From Nematopogon swammerdamellus (lineage: Eukaryota > Arthropoda > Insecta > Lepidoptera > Adelidae): DNA of 64,000 bases. The position numbers and the translations under genes are program-made. The DNA lies in contig OX336348.1 of the NCBI GenBank assembly GCA_946902875.1, positions 10,751,741 to 10,815,740 of the forward strand, in the 5' to 3' direction. Shown here piece after piece: positions 28,123 to 39,350 of the stretch (position 1 is its first letter; each line of letters starts with the position of its first letter). The notes below the pieces were generated by a model. The model was not told where the DNA came from, searched no databases, and was given only the letters and a program-made list of their open reading frames with translations.

Positions 28123-29045
28123 AAATTATAAAATTTGAACTTTTTAGTAACTGGGCCGATTGCTTTCAAAATCCATATCTGGGTGTCAGTGTGGACTCTG
28201 AATACGAATCTGTAGTCAAATTAAAAAAAAAATTGCCGCCATTTTGAACTTTTTAGTTACTGGACCGATTGCTTTCAAAATCGATATATGGGCGTCTGTA
28301 TGGACTCAGAATACGAATCTGTAGTCAAAATTTAAAAAAAGTGGCCGCCATTTTGAACTTTTTAGTTACTGGACCGATTTCTTTCAAAATCGATATCTGG
28401 GTGTCTATGAAGGCTCTGAATACGATTCCGTTGTCAAAATTTAAAAAAGTGACCGCCATTTTGAACTTTTTAGTTACTGGACCGATTACTTGCAAAATCG
28501 ATATCTGGGTGTCTATGTAGGCTCTGAATACGAATCTGTAGTCAAAATTTAAAAAAAGTGGCCGCCATTTTGAACTTTTTAGTTACTGGACCGATTACTT
28601 TCAAAATCGATATCTGCGTGTCAGTGTGGACTCTGAATACGAATCTGTAGTCAAATTTAAAAAAGTAGCCGCCATTTTGAACTTTTTAGTTACTGGACCG
28701 ATTGCTTTCAAAATCGATACCTGGGTGTCTATGTAGGCTCTGAATACGAATCCGTTGTCAAAATTTAAAAAAGTGACCGCCATTTTGAACTTTTTAGTTA
28801 CTGGACCGATTACTTTCAAAATCGATATCTGGGTGTCTATGTAGGCTCTGAATACGAATCTGTAGTCAAAATTAAAAAAAAGGGGCCGCCATTTTGAACT
28901 TTTTAGTTACTGGACCGATTGCTTTCAAAATCGATATCTGGGTGTCTGTGTGGGCTCTGAATACGAATCCGTTGTTAAAATTTAAAAAAAGTGGCCGCCA
29001 TTTTGAACTTTTTAGTTACTGGACCGATTGCTTTGAAAATCGATA
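28122..29045 (+). repeat. 109-bp array, forward part 2
   Basis: About eight further units continue in the same orientation after the SINE, ending at the array turning point around 29045-29090. Confidence 0.9.
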
Positions 29046-29089
29046 TAATTTTTTTTATGTTAACTACATATTGTTATTCAGAGCCCACA

Positions 29090-29520
29090 CAGACATGTAG
29101 ATATAGGTTTTGAAAGTAATCAGTCCAGTAATTAAAAAGTTCAAAATGGCGGCCACTTTTTAAAGATTTTGACAACGGATTCGTATTCAGAACCCACACA
29201 GACAAACAAATATCGATTTTAATAGCAATCGGTCCAGTAACTAAAAAGTTCAAAATGGCGGCCACTTTTTTTAAATTTTTACTACAGATTCCTATTCAGA
29301 GCCCACACATACACCCAGATATCGATTTTGAAAGCAATCGGTCCAGTAACTAAAAAGTTCAAAATGGCGGCCACTTTTTTTTTAATTTTGACAACGGATT
29401 CGTATTCAGAGCCCACACAGACACCCAGATATCGATTTTGAAAGCAATCGGTCCAGTAACTAAAAAGTTCAAAATGGCGGTCACTTTTTTAAATTTTGAC
29501 AATGGATTCGTATTCAGAGC
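29090..29520 (-). repeat. 109-bp array, inverted part 1
   Basis: From about 29090 the same unit appears as its complement (CAGTAACTAAAAAGTTC, AAAATGGCGGCCACTTTTT), so the array folds back on itself around an unrelated 40-bp AT-rich spacer. Confidence 0.9.
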
Positions 29521-29522
29521 CT

Positions 29523-30035
29523 ACAACCCTTCAAGCGCCAGAGTTATAGGTCAAAAAAAAAACCCTAAAGCGCCAGGCACTTTTCGTAAGTGGGCGTGCG
29601 CCCGCGCACTCTCCGCCGCCGCGCGTTCTAGACCATATTTCTAGACTTTTTTCTAAAAAACCTATGTGAAAAGCCTATATTTTCGAAATGTACGTTAAAT
29701 TTACTAGTCATTGCATTAGTAATACGTCTAGGAATTCTACCGGTTTCAATCAAAACATCAAACGAAAAAAAAAATTCGAGAGAAGTCGAATTTTTTTTCG
29801 ACTCGCTTCGAAAACACGGTTCTTCGCAAATAAATCGTTCCTCAACTGTTAGAACTATTGTAAAGTGAAGATTACATACCAGTCCATTGTTCGTGACACA
29901 GAAACACCACAATAAACGTCACATTAATCAATTTTAATCGAAAAGAAGCGACCCACTCCGCCGACTCAAGTGGCGTGACTGACGGAGTTTGTTTTCGAGA
30001 ATTATTTTCAAGGACAGGCATAGAGACGTCATAGA
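29523..30035. other. Unassigned 0.5-kb insertion within the inverted array
   Basis: The array is interrupted by sequence unlike it, beginning CCCTTCAAGCGCCAGAG and ending near GGCATAGAGACGTCATAG. Near its start AAGCGCCAG recurs (CCCTAAAGCGCCAGGCAC). It contains a self-complementary stretch (TTCGAGAGAAGTCGAA, then TTCGACTCGC). No ORF of note, no matching inverted ends and no identifiable family. Confidence 0.5.
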
Positions 30036-30390
30036 AAGTTCAAAATGGCGGCCACTTTTTTTATTTTGACTACAGATTCGTATTCTGAGTCCACACAGAC
30101 GCCTAGATATCGATTTTGAAAGCAATCGGTCCAGTAACTAAAAAGTTCAAAATGGCGGCTACTTTTTTTTAATTTTGACTACACATTCGTATTCAGAGTC
30201 CACACAGACGCCCATATATCGATTTTGAAAGCAATCGGTCCAGTAACTAAAAGTTCAAAATGGCAGCCACTTTTTAAAATTTTGACTACAGATTCGTATT
30301 CAGAGCCCACACAGACACCCAGATATCGATTTTGAAAGCAATCGGTCCAGTAACTAAAAAGTTCAAAATGGCGGCCACTTTTTTTAAATC
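30035..30390 (-). repeat. 109-bp array, inverted part 2
   Basis: Three to four complement-strand units lead up to the subterminal segment TTTAAATCGCGAAATTAAAA. Confidence 0.9.
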
Positions 30391-30975
30391 GCGAAATTAA
30401 AACACCATGAATATTATTAAACCGGAAAAAAATATTGTCTTAAGGAAGTCTCCAATCTTTTACTCTGTTCCTCGAAGTTTAGGTAAAGAAGCCCTACTTA
30501 TTCCTATCACTGATTATTAGTACAACTTTTCAAAAATATTAAAACAACAGTCTGGTTTAATTTTTCAATATTTTTTTGGATTCAAACAATAATATTCGTT
30601 CAGTAAAAACTATTTGAAATAATATTACAAATAACAATTTCAAAATTCACAAATATACCGCACCATCATCGTCCGTCAGACTGGCATTCGTAGTGATCCC
30701 GTCAAGTTGCCGTCAAGCAAGGCTTCCGATTGGTCGGACGGTCGGCTCTTACTACCAGATACCCGAGCCAAGCAAGCGATAACAAACCTGTCGCTCGCCT
30801 TGCTCGCTCTGTCTCTCTCCATATCGCGGGGCGCGATATGGGTAACGGAGATAGACAAGTCACGTCATAAAAGATTAAATTGCGATTTCGATTTTCGTAG
30901 TAGTAGGGATTTTTGGCTAGCCGTGCTCCGATACAAACGCAGTAGCGTTGCGTCTCCCGTCTGTATCCTCCTTGT

Positions 30976-32005
30976 TCCCTACCTACAAAATATTCGATTA
31001 CCGCGACACATCGGTGTCGATGCTGACTGTACTGTCTCACTACTAGGATTCGCAGATGCTAGCGAGAAAGCTTACGGAGGCGTGGTCTATATATACACGT
31101 GTGGTTCCCGCTAGAACAGCGTTACTTTGGTTTGTGCAAAGTCGAAGGTGGCACCGCTGCGTAATATTTCGCTCGCTCGTCTCGAACTTTGGGGAAATTT
31201 AATTCTCGCAAAATTAATGCGTGTCGTAATCGATACTTACACTGCCTGCTGCACTATAAACAACGTGCTTGCATTCACGGACAGTACAGTGGTGCTCGCT
31301 TGGATACATTCTGCCCCCTCTCGTTGGCAAACCTTTATCGCAAATCGAGTTAGTAAAATTCAAGATAATATCGCAGCGAGTAATTTTTATCACATACTTG
31401 GTAAAGACAATCCCGCGGACTGCCTGCCGCGTGGCTTGACGCCCGCACAGCTGATCGCGCACCCGCTATGGTTTGATGGACCGAGTTTCGCTCACTTACC
31501 TTTTGATGAATGGCCGGTCCACAAATTTGACCCGCGCACCGTAGACGAGCCGCCTGAAATTAAAATAAATGTGATGTCCACTACTACGGACTTACTTGAT
31601 CCGCCACTGCTTGTCACGGTCGCCTCCCGCATCTCTTCGTGGTCGAAGCTACTTAGAGTCGTAATCTACATTTATAGATTCATTAAAAAAATGTCCAATA
31701 ATTTCGAAATAGCACATCTAAATCACGCTGAACTGGCCGTGATAAAGGCAGTTCAACACGTTCATTTTATGGAAGTATTAAAAAATGCACGATCGGGTAA
31801 AATTATCTCGCCCGCATTCAGGAAACTGAACTGTGTGGGTGGTAGACTAGCCAATTCTAGTCTGCCCTACGATAGCCAGCATCCGATCCTGCTCCCGCGC
31901 CGCGATCACGTCGTTGATCTCATTATTGATTACCACCACCGCAAGTACCTACACACCGGGCCTCAGCTTCTCATGTCGCTACTGCGACAGAAGTTTGGAT
32001 CTTAG
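30976..32005 (+). pseudogene. BEL/Pao RNase H and integrase N-terminal zinc region
   Basis: The frame restarts at the target duplication with VPYLQNIRLPRHIGVDADC, then FADASEKAYGGVVY (RNase H first strand). A small gap with a stop near 31112 precedes SKVAPLRNISLARLEL, AFTDSTVVLAWIHS and YHILGKDNPADCLPRG, the remaining RNase H blocks. The segment ends with RRDHVVDLIIDYHHRKYLH, the His part of the integrase HHCC zinc finger. RNase H removes the RNA strand during cDNA synthesis. Frameshifts at about 31112-31127 and 32000 (a missing base after QKF) show decay. Confidence 0.8.
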
Positions 32006-33042
32006 CGGCACGTAATATAGTGCGTAAGCGAGTGCAACAATGTAACATCTGCTTTAAAACTAATCCAAAACCTCAATTCCCGCTAATGGCTGATCTGCCC
32101 GCGTGCAGGGTAAATGAAGTTTAGAGTTTTTGTCATTCTGGCGTAGACTACGCCGGACCTCTGAATATTTTGCCTATTCGGCGCAGAGGAACGCGAAGCG
32201 TAAAGGCTTACATATGCCTTTTCGTGTGTCTAGTAACTAAAGCCGTACACATCGAACTGGCCTCAGACTTGAGCACTGAATCATTTTTGAGCGCCTTTAA
32301 ACGTTTCATCGTACGAAGAGGTCCTGTAAGTTGCGTATATTCCGACTGCGGAACGAATTTCGCTGGCGCAAAATAATATCTTGACGTTATCTATGCCTTG
32401 ATCGCCACCGAGGAGTACCAAGATAAGTTCGCAAACGAACTTCGGGAAAATAACATCGAATGGAAGTTGAACCCACCATCGGCGCCCCACTTTGGCTCGA
32501 TGTGGGAAACGAACGTTCGTTCGGTCAAATTACATCTCTATAAAGTTGTGCGCAACCAGCTTCTTACCTTTGAAGAAATTCTCACAGTCCTCGTCCAAAT
32601 CGAGGCTATTCTCAACTCGAGACCTCTCTCCACGTTGAGTTCCGATCCTACCGAACCTCTAGCGCTCACTCCAGCTCACTTTCTCACATTAACGCCTCTT
32701 AAATCCTTCCCTTCGGAGGACGTTTCTCGTGAAACCATTGATCTCCTTCCCAGGAAACGCAAAGTTGATCATATTATTCAATCGTTTTGGCGAAGGTGGA
32801 AAATAGAGTACCTAAATAATTTACAACCGCGTCCAAAATGGAATACTGCCTCGCAGCCTCTTCGGAAGGGCACTGTCGTAATACTCAAATCTGGGGACAG
32901 CGCCCCTTTGAACTGGCCTCTAGGTATAGTCGAAGATACCTTTCCTGGGAAAGATGGAGTAGTTAGGGTCGTGAATGTTCGTACTAAGACTGGAACATAT
33001 AGGCGCCCAGTGGTAAAAATTTTCCCATTGCCTAGCCAGTAA
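32006..33042 (+). pseudogene. BEL/Pao integrase core and C-terminal domain
   Basis: After the frameshift the CNIC part of the zinc finger is readable near 32040. The DDE core follows in pieces: GVDYAGPL, CLVTKAVHIELASDL, VYSDCGTNFAGAK (second Asp) and SAPHFGSMWETNVRS (Glu). The C-terminal segment, PRPKWNTASQPLRKGTVV and PLGIVEDTFPGKDGVVRVV, matches the DUF5641-like tail of Pao integrases. All three acidic residues survive, but stops near 32118 and 32376 break the chain. The final stop at about 33042 is the natural end of pol. Confidence 0.82.
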
Positions 33043-33309
33043 CACTTCCTATAGTCATTATTATATTTTAACCGCAAAAAATATTAATTAGTTAATAATA
33101 ATCTAATTTATAATATTTGTTTTAATTTTGAGTTCGCTCTTGCTTCACTCTGCAATTTTGCTATTCACCGCATTGTCGCTTACAATCGCATACTTTAACT
33201 CATAGTTTAACCGCATTGCAATGTCCATTATTTAACCGCTTCAGTTAGAAATCTGTTGATTAATTTATTGAATTTTCACCGCAATATTATTAATTCCTTT
33301 CATTTAATT

Positions 33310-33905
33310 TTGAAAGGACTGGGTCCTCTCAAGCTGGAGGGCATGGTTAGGCCGTATGTTCTCGCGCAATCGATGGCTGTATGGTCTTGTGTAATGTGCT
33401 TTGACCTAGTCCTATCCTTGTTCCCCCCCATACACCTGTATCTCTCTCTCTCTCACCTGATGGAGCGAAGACTGACAGCAAGTGCTGTCGAAAATGAAGC
33501 CGTCAAGGCCTTCAGTGTGCAAATTCGCATTGCTACGTACGGACCGTTACACTGTCGTCGTACCCCTTCCCGCCAAAATCATACCACGCCGCCGCCGGGA
33601 GTTCGTTACCCAGATTTTGAGTACATCGCCAAGTACTGTGTATGCTCGGAAGTATAAAACCCAAAGGAATTGCTTCGCTATCCTCATCACCGCGGCTGCA
33701 GCGTTCAACAACCTGTGGGAGAGGAAGGAACAGCGTGGTGGCCACCAGCGAAATCCAGGAAGTCTCCATCAGGGTGAGTCTTCCCACCTTCCTTATTCTT
33801 TTACCCCTAGGATATTGTGCATTGCATAGGACCATCCATACACTTTTGTGCGAACCGATATAGGCCTCTTTCTACTATTATAAATTTCCAAAATCCAGCG
33901 ACCTA
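33310..33905 (+). repeat. Probable 3' LTR of the BEL/Pao element
   Basis: A purine-rich stretch (TTGAAAGGACTGGG) lies 265 bp after the pol stop and begins a 0.6-kb non-coding block with a TATAAAA near 33653 and a CT-rich run, ending where the Helitron-like segment starts. No 5' partner is available because the 5' half is missing, so the limits are not verified. Confidence 0.35.
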
Positions 33906-33914
33906 CCGCGCCGC

Positions 33915-34513
33915 CACTTTGTTACTTACTTTCTTCGAGAAATTTTATGGTCTTCCTGAACGCAGCTCAGCCTTCGGCCTCGCCCTCTGTTACTTACTTT
34001 CTTCGAGAAATTTTATGGTCTTCCTGAACGCAGCTCGGACTTCGGCCTCGCCCTCTGTTACTTACTTCCTTCGAAAAGGTTTATCTTTTTCCTGAACGCA
34101 GCTCGGCCTTCGGCCTCGCCCTTTGTTACTTACTTTTTTCGAAAAGGTTATCCTGTTCGTGAACGCAGCTCGGCCTTCGGCCTCGCCCATAGTTACTTAC
34201 TGTCTTCGAGAAGGTTTATCGTCTTCCTGAACGCAGCTCGGCCTTCGACCTCGCCCTCTGTTACTTACTTACTTCGGAAAGGTTGTCCTCTTCCTGAACG
34301 CAGCTCGGCCTTCGGACTCGCCCTTTGTTACTTATTTTCTCAAAGATGGTTTATCGTCTTCCTGAACGCAACTCCGCCTTCGGCCTCGCCTTTAGTTACT
34401 CACTTTCTTCGAGACGGTTTATCGTTTACCCTAACCCAGCTCGCCCTTAGTTACTTACTTTCTTCCTTTGAAATACGAATTTCACGCGAGCGAAGCCGCG
34501 GGCAAAAGCTAGT
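33915..34513 (+). mobile_element. Helitron-like array segment, direct repeat of 19235-19829
   Basis: Nine minisatellite units and the CTAG|T terminus are almost identical, unit by unit, to the segment left of the BEL element, including unit-specific variants such as GCTCGGACTTCGGCC and CTGTTCGTGAACGC. Confidence 0.65.
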
Positions 34514-34527
34514 TATAGATAAAAAAC

Positions 34528-34880
34528 CGGCCAAGTGCGAGTCGAACTCGCGCACCGAGGGTTCCGTGTCGCCATGTCATGGTCAGCGCCTCTCACGCCA
34601 TCTATGTATTAGTTTAAATGCTTCATACTCTTTTCGGTAGATGGCGCGCATACACTTTTAGTTTCTTATATGGGGACCCCGTGAATTTTTTTTACATTTT
34701 CTTATTTTATTTGTTGTTATATCGGCCATAATAACACATATTCTGTGAAAATGTCAATGGGCTATTACGGTTCAAGAGATACAGTCGACGGACAGACAGA
34801 CAGACAGACGGATAGACAGACAGACAGACAGACGGCGTAGGCTTAGTAATTTAGCTTTCGTACAGATACGGGACCCTAAA
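34528..34880 (+). mobile_element. Dispersed repeat starting CCGGCCAAGTGCGAGTCGAA and ending GGGACCCTAAAAA
   Basis: The 350-bp block contains CGAGGGTTCCGTG, GTAGATGGCGCGCATACAC, TTCTGTGAAAATGTCAATGG and a GACAGACAGACAGACGG tract. Partial copies occur at 640-1260, 41090-41830, 45410-45625, 54355-54470 and 59040-59440. It is a short, abundant non-coding repeat. Confidence 0.7.
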
Positions 34881-35079
34881 AATATGGTATGCGTGCACAA
34901 ATACTCCAAGACAATAAATACCCGAGGAAACATATACCTTACCTGATACCTCCATACCTAATTGTATTTATACCATAGACGGCATAATACTACGCTAGTA
35001 CCATATGCTAGTACTATGAAGTAGGTTCTGTGATTGATAATAATACTACGGCTGCCACGGCTGCTCCGGCAGTAATCAT

Positions 35080-35475
35080 TATATGCGAATTACCGCGGCT
35101 GAGTCGGAGGGGCCAAAGCATACATCCTCCGACCAGCCAATATCACCTTCGAGAAGGAAGTGCCATACCGGAGACTTCCCTGGATTGCTGGCTATACTGG
35201 ACTAGAGCAGAACGCAACCGAGGCTGCTATGCGGCCATCTTACATCCAGTACGGTGATACCAACCCAGTCGGCTACAATTTGAGCCTAGCAAGGGGCAAG
35301 GGCAGGGACCTACAATTTTACACCGGTTCCGAACGGTGAAGCTGCAAGTACCTATGCACGTATAAATTTTTTCGTCAAAAAGAAAACTCACTGGTACACG
35401 CCGAACAGATTTGAACCTCGGACCTCTCGCTTGAGAAGCTGATGGCCAAACCACTCGGCCACCCGCCGCTTTGAA
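35080..35475 (-). mobile_element. tRNA(Ser/Leu)-headed SINE, near complete
   Basis: Read on the minus strand, the head is tRNA-like: A box TGGCCGAGTGGTTTGG and B box GGTTCAAATC within AGCGGCGGGTGGCCGAG ... GGCGTGTACCAGTG. A central domain follows (TGTAGGTCCCTGCCC, GTTGGTATCACCGTACTGG) and a body with CAGCCTCGGTTGCG and CCAGGGAAGTCTCCGG. A conserved head over a shared body shows a pol III SINE. Confidence 0.75.
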
Positions 35476-35595
35476 TCTTCCATCGAAAAGCAAAACTTTA
35501 CATATAGCCAAATCACTATTCGTTTCTGGATCAAAATTGAAAATAGGCGAACTTTAAAAAAACATTCTGAGCTATTGATAACCATAAAAATCTAT

Positions 35596-35960
35596 AAAAA
35601 ACTAGCTGACCCGGCGGACTTCGTTCCTAAAAATTAAAAAAAATATTAGCCAAATCGGTCCAGGCGTTTTCTAGTGATGCGCTTACCAACCAGTAGCGAT
35701 TACTGGTGCTGAGTATTGGGTTGGCTCTGGCTAATTGTTTTTTTTTTTCATAATTTCATAACTATCTCGTAATTTTTTTAAAAAATAATAAAAAATAAAA
35801 TGTATGTAATAATCGGAGTAAGGTTATAGTGTAATAAAGGCGGACCGAAGACCACAGGTTTAGCTAGCTATATTTTGAGCTTTTCCCCGCGGCTTCGCTC
35901 GAGTGAAATTCGAAAATGTCAAAGGCCGACCTTCGTACAGGTAATAGATGAAATGTATAG
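35596..35960. repeat. Fragments of two further CTAG-ended dispersed repeats
   Basis: ACTAGCTGACCCGGCGGAC at 35599 and TTTTCCCCGCGGCTTCGCTC at 35880 are inverted ends of Helitron-like families. A CAAATCGGTCCAGGCG motif near 35651 is typical of the first. Only fragments remain. Confidence 0.45.
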
Positions 35961-36139
35961 AAGAAGTAAGTCACTTAAACCGAGTCCGAATGGTGAGCTG
36001 CGTTCAGGTAAACACAGGTATATCTATCTCTGTCGCTCTCTCTTCCTTCACTCTATCCCCTCCCTCTATCACTCCCCCTCTCCCTCGCCCCTCTCTCATA
36101 TCCTCCTTTTCTCTCCCGCTATTAAAATAATCATCTGTC

Positions 36140-38415
36140 CCACGTGAGGTAAGAAATCGTATGATCACCTTATTAAAATAAAACCATTTGTCCCACATGT
36201 CGAATCGCATGGTCACCCCTCTACTAACGATTTTTTTTGTCCCACATTAAGTAAGGAATCGTATGGTCACCCTATTCAAATAGAACCATTTGTGAATCAC
36301 ATGGTCATTGGTCACTTATCTACTAACTTGACATTTTTTTTGTCCCACTTTAGTGAAGGAATCGTATGGTCACCCTATTAAAATAATACTATTTGTCCCA
36401 CATCAGGAAACGCATGGTCACCCCTTAATAATATTTTTTCCACATTCGTGAAGGAATCGTATGGTCACCCTATTAAAATAAAACCATTTGTCCCCACATG
36501 AGGAATCGCAAGGTCACCCTCTAGTAATTTTTTTTTGGCCCATATTAGGTAAGGAATCGTATGGTCACCCTATTCAAATAAAACTATTTGGGAATCACAT
36601 GGTCACCCCTCTACTAACATATTGTTTTTTTTACTGCATTAAGGAATCGTACTAACTTTAAAAACAATGCCCCAAATTAGTTAAGGAATCGTATGATCAC
36701 CCTATTAAAATAAAACCATTTGCCCCACATGAAGAATCGCATTGTCACCCCCTACTAAAGGTAAGGGATCGTATGGTCACCCTATAAAACAATTTTTTAC
36801 TAATTTGAAATTTTAATCCTATGTTCACCCTATCAAAATAAAACCATTTGTCCCACATGCATGAGCAATCGCACAAATATTTTTTCTGGCGTTCGATAAT
36901 TTTTTTTGCCCCGCATCATTTAAGTAATCGTGTTGACCCTATTCAAATAGAACCATTTGTGAATCACATGGTCATTGGTCACTTATCTACTAACTTGACA
37001 TTTTTTTTGTCCCACTTTAGTGAAGGAATCGTATGGTCACCCTATTAAAATAATACTATTTGTCCCACATCAGGAAACGCATGGTCACCCCTTAATAATA
37101 TTTTTTCCACATTCGTGAAGGAATCGTATGGTCACCCTATTAAAATAAAACCATTTGTCCCCACATGAGGAATCGCAAGGTCACCCTCTAGTAATTTTTT
37201 TTTGGCCCATATTAGGTAAGGAATCGTATGGTCACCCTATTCAAATAAAACTATTTGGGAATCACATGGTCACCCCTCTACTAACATATTGTTTTTTTTA
37301 CTGCATTAAGGAATCGTACTAACTTTAAAAACAATGCCCCAAATTAGTTAAGGAATCGTATGATCACCCTATTAAAATAAAACCATTTGCCCCACATGAA
37401 GAATCGCATTGTCACCCCCTACTAAAGGTAAGGGATCGTATGGTCACCCTATAAAACAATTTTTTACTAATTTGAAATTTTAATCCTATGTTCACCCTAT
37501 CAAAATAAAACCATTTGTCCCACATGCATGAGCAATCGCACAAATATTTTTTCTGGCGTTCGATAATTTTTTTTGCCCCGCATCATTTAAGTAATCGTGT
37601 TGTAACCCCTCAACTAATTTAAAAAAAATGCCCCAAATTAGTTAAGGAATCGTATGGTCACCCTATTCAAATTATTTAAGGAATCGCATGGTCTTTTTTT
37701 TCTGTGCCACATTTTTTAAGGAATCGTATGGGCACCATATAAAACCATTTTTTACTAATTTAAAATTTTAATCTTATAGTTACCCTATCAAAATAAAACC
37801 ATTTGTCCCACATGCATGAGGAATCGCATGGTCAGCCCTGCACAAATATTTTTTTCTGGCGTTCGATAATTTTTTTGTCCCGCATTATTTAAGGAATCGT
37901 GTGGTGACCCCTCAACTAACTTAAAAAGAATGCCAATCGTATGGTCTTTTTTTTTTGTCCCATATTTGGTAAGGAATCGTATGGGCACCCCATAAAACCA
38001 TTTTTTACTAATTTAAAATTTTAATCTTATGGTCACCCTATCAAAATAAAACCATTTGTCCCACATGCATGAGGAATCGCGTGGTCAGCCCTGCACAAAT
38101 ATTTTTTTTCTGGCGTTCGATCATTTTTTTGTCCCGCATTATTTAAGGAATCGTGTGGTGACCCCTCAACTAACTTAAAAAAAATACCCCAAATTAGTTA
38201 AGGAATCGTATTGTTACCCTATTCAAATTATTTAAGTAATCGCATGGTCTTTTTACTTTGTCCCACATTTGGTAAGGAATCGTATGGGCACCCTATAAAA
38301 CAATTTTTTACTAATTTAAAATTTTAATCTTATGGTCACCCTATCAAAATAAAACCATTTGTCCCACATGCATTAGGAATCGCATGGTCAGCCCTGCACA
38401 ATTGTTTTTTTTCTG
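36140..38415 (+). repeat. Satellite-like array of AAGGAATCGTATGGTCACCC modules
   Basis: The 2.3-kb block is built of AAGGAATCGTATGGTCACC, CTATTAAAATAAAACCA, TTTGTCCCACATG and AATCGCATGGTCACCCC modules separated by T tracts. A 667-bp segment is duplicated in tandem (for example TTCAAATAGAACCATTTGTG near 36275 and 36942) with almost no differences. The right half shows a 250-300 bp higher-order unit containing TTTCTGGCGTTCGAT. Confidence 0.9.
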
Positions 38416-39108
38416 GCGTTCGATTGAGATGGCTGTCTGCGTTGGTCTAAGATTCTCATACAAAAATTACCAATTTTGATTTTTCAATCTTTATGGTATG
38501 GTATTAAAGTTCAAATTGACTTTTAAGTAATATTACGAATCTTTTGTATTGGTGTATAGAAAAGTGTTATTTTTAGATTTTCAGGCAATTTTTTAAATTT
38601 TTCCCTCCGTAAGAACCATCCTCGTACTTTAAGGAATATTTTAAAAAAAGAATTAGCGAAATCGGTACAGCTGTTCTCGAGATTTTCGGTTAGGAAATTC
38701 AGCGATTCATCCTTATTACCCGACTGCGCGACGCAAAGGAGGGTTATGTGTTTATCAGCCTATGTATGTATGTTTGTTCCTTTGTGGCACTCTAGAGACC
38801 AAACGCGTGGGCCGATTTTGATGATTCTTACGTCAATCGATTTGTCTTAATCTTGCGAGTGTCACTAAAGACATGACAGTAATCAAAATTCAATACGGTG
38901 ACAACTAGATGCCATATTGTGAAAGAGAAAAAAATTAAAGTTGACTAACTATGTTAAGTGGGGTATCGTTAAATAGGTATTTGAAAATCATCTTTAGGTT
39001 TCTCTTATCATTTTCCATTTGGAATGACCATTTAGGATCTATAACGATTTAAAGTTGGTTAGCAACCATTCTCACTTAACTTATAATAGAGCTGTGATAA
39101 AGTTCTTA
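38416..39108. other. Repeat relics, no gene
   Basis: The stretch holds an inverted partner of 42395-42510 (AATTAGCGAAATCGGTACAG, AAATTCAGCGATTCATCC at 38600-38710) and a segment with CCCGACTGCGCGACGC and GTGGGGTATCGTTAAATAGG that resembles 61960-62060. Nothing is coding. Confidence 0.45.
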
Positions 39109-39112
39109 TTAT

Positions 39113-39318
39113 ACAGGGTGTTTTTGTGTGGTGTGACAATTTTTTTTTCGGTAGGTGGGTTCATTTGCAACGTTTTGACTAATTATACCTTTTGTCAGGT
39201 GTCAGGTGGTATCGAGATACGATTTTTTTCTTTATTTTTGAAAATTACCAAAATTGTCGTTCTATTCTGGTCTCTGTCCCTAATTTTGACCACATAGTGA
39301 AAAGTTTGACGTGTGTGT

Positions 39319-39350
<32 letters not shown>

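Larger units (their letters stand above)
26095..30975 (-). mobile_element. 4.9-kb non-autonomous TIR element (copy A) with 8-bp TSD and inverted 109-bp arrays
   Basis: TCCCTACC lies directly on both sides (26087-26094 and 30976-30983). The ends are inverted: CATACCTACGGGAGTGGCAAC on the left (split CATACCTACGGGAG, TGGCAAC) and the complement of GGATACAGACGGGAG, ACGCAAC on the right. The interior has subterminal unique segments, a 130-bp inverted pair (about 26650-26790 and 30380-30515), and a forward then reverse array of a 109-bp unit. No transposase is visible. An 8-bp duplication is seen with hAT, P and Merlin-type transposons; the superfamily is undecided. Orientation is set relative to copies B and C. 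Confidence 0.75.
19830..33905 (+). mobile_element. Decayed BEL/Pao LTR retrotransposon with nested insertions
   Basis: The order gag zinc knuckles, aspartic protease, RT, RNase H, integrase and probable 3' LTR is that of BEL/Pao. It lacks the gag N-terminus and 5' LTR, contains stops and frameshifts, and is split by a LINE (21115-25030) and a TIR element (26095-30975). With both removed, the coding region resumes in phase within motifs (for example QFVTE-PPY before and VPYLQNIRLPRHI after the TIR element), which confirms the nesting. Confidence 0.85.

Noticed and set aside
30707..31114. Single ORF joining the array-element end to BEL RNase H
   Set aside because: Its first two thirds are transposon terminus; only the part after the target duplication at 30976 is BEL protein.
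36140..38415. CRISPR-like array
   Set aside because: Repeats are irregular in length and spacing and the spacers are themselves repeats; the genome is eukaryotic.
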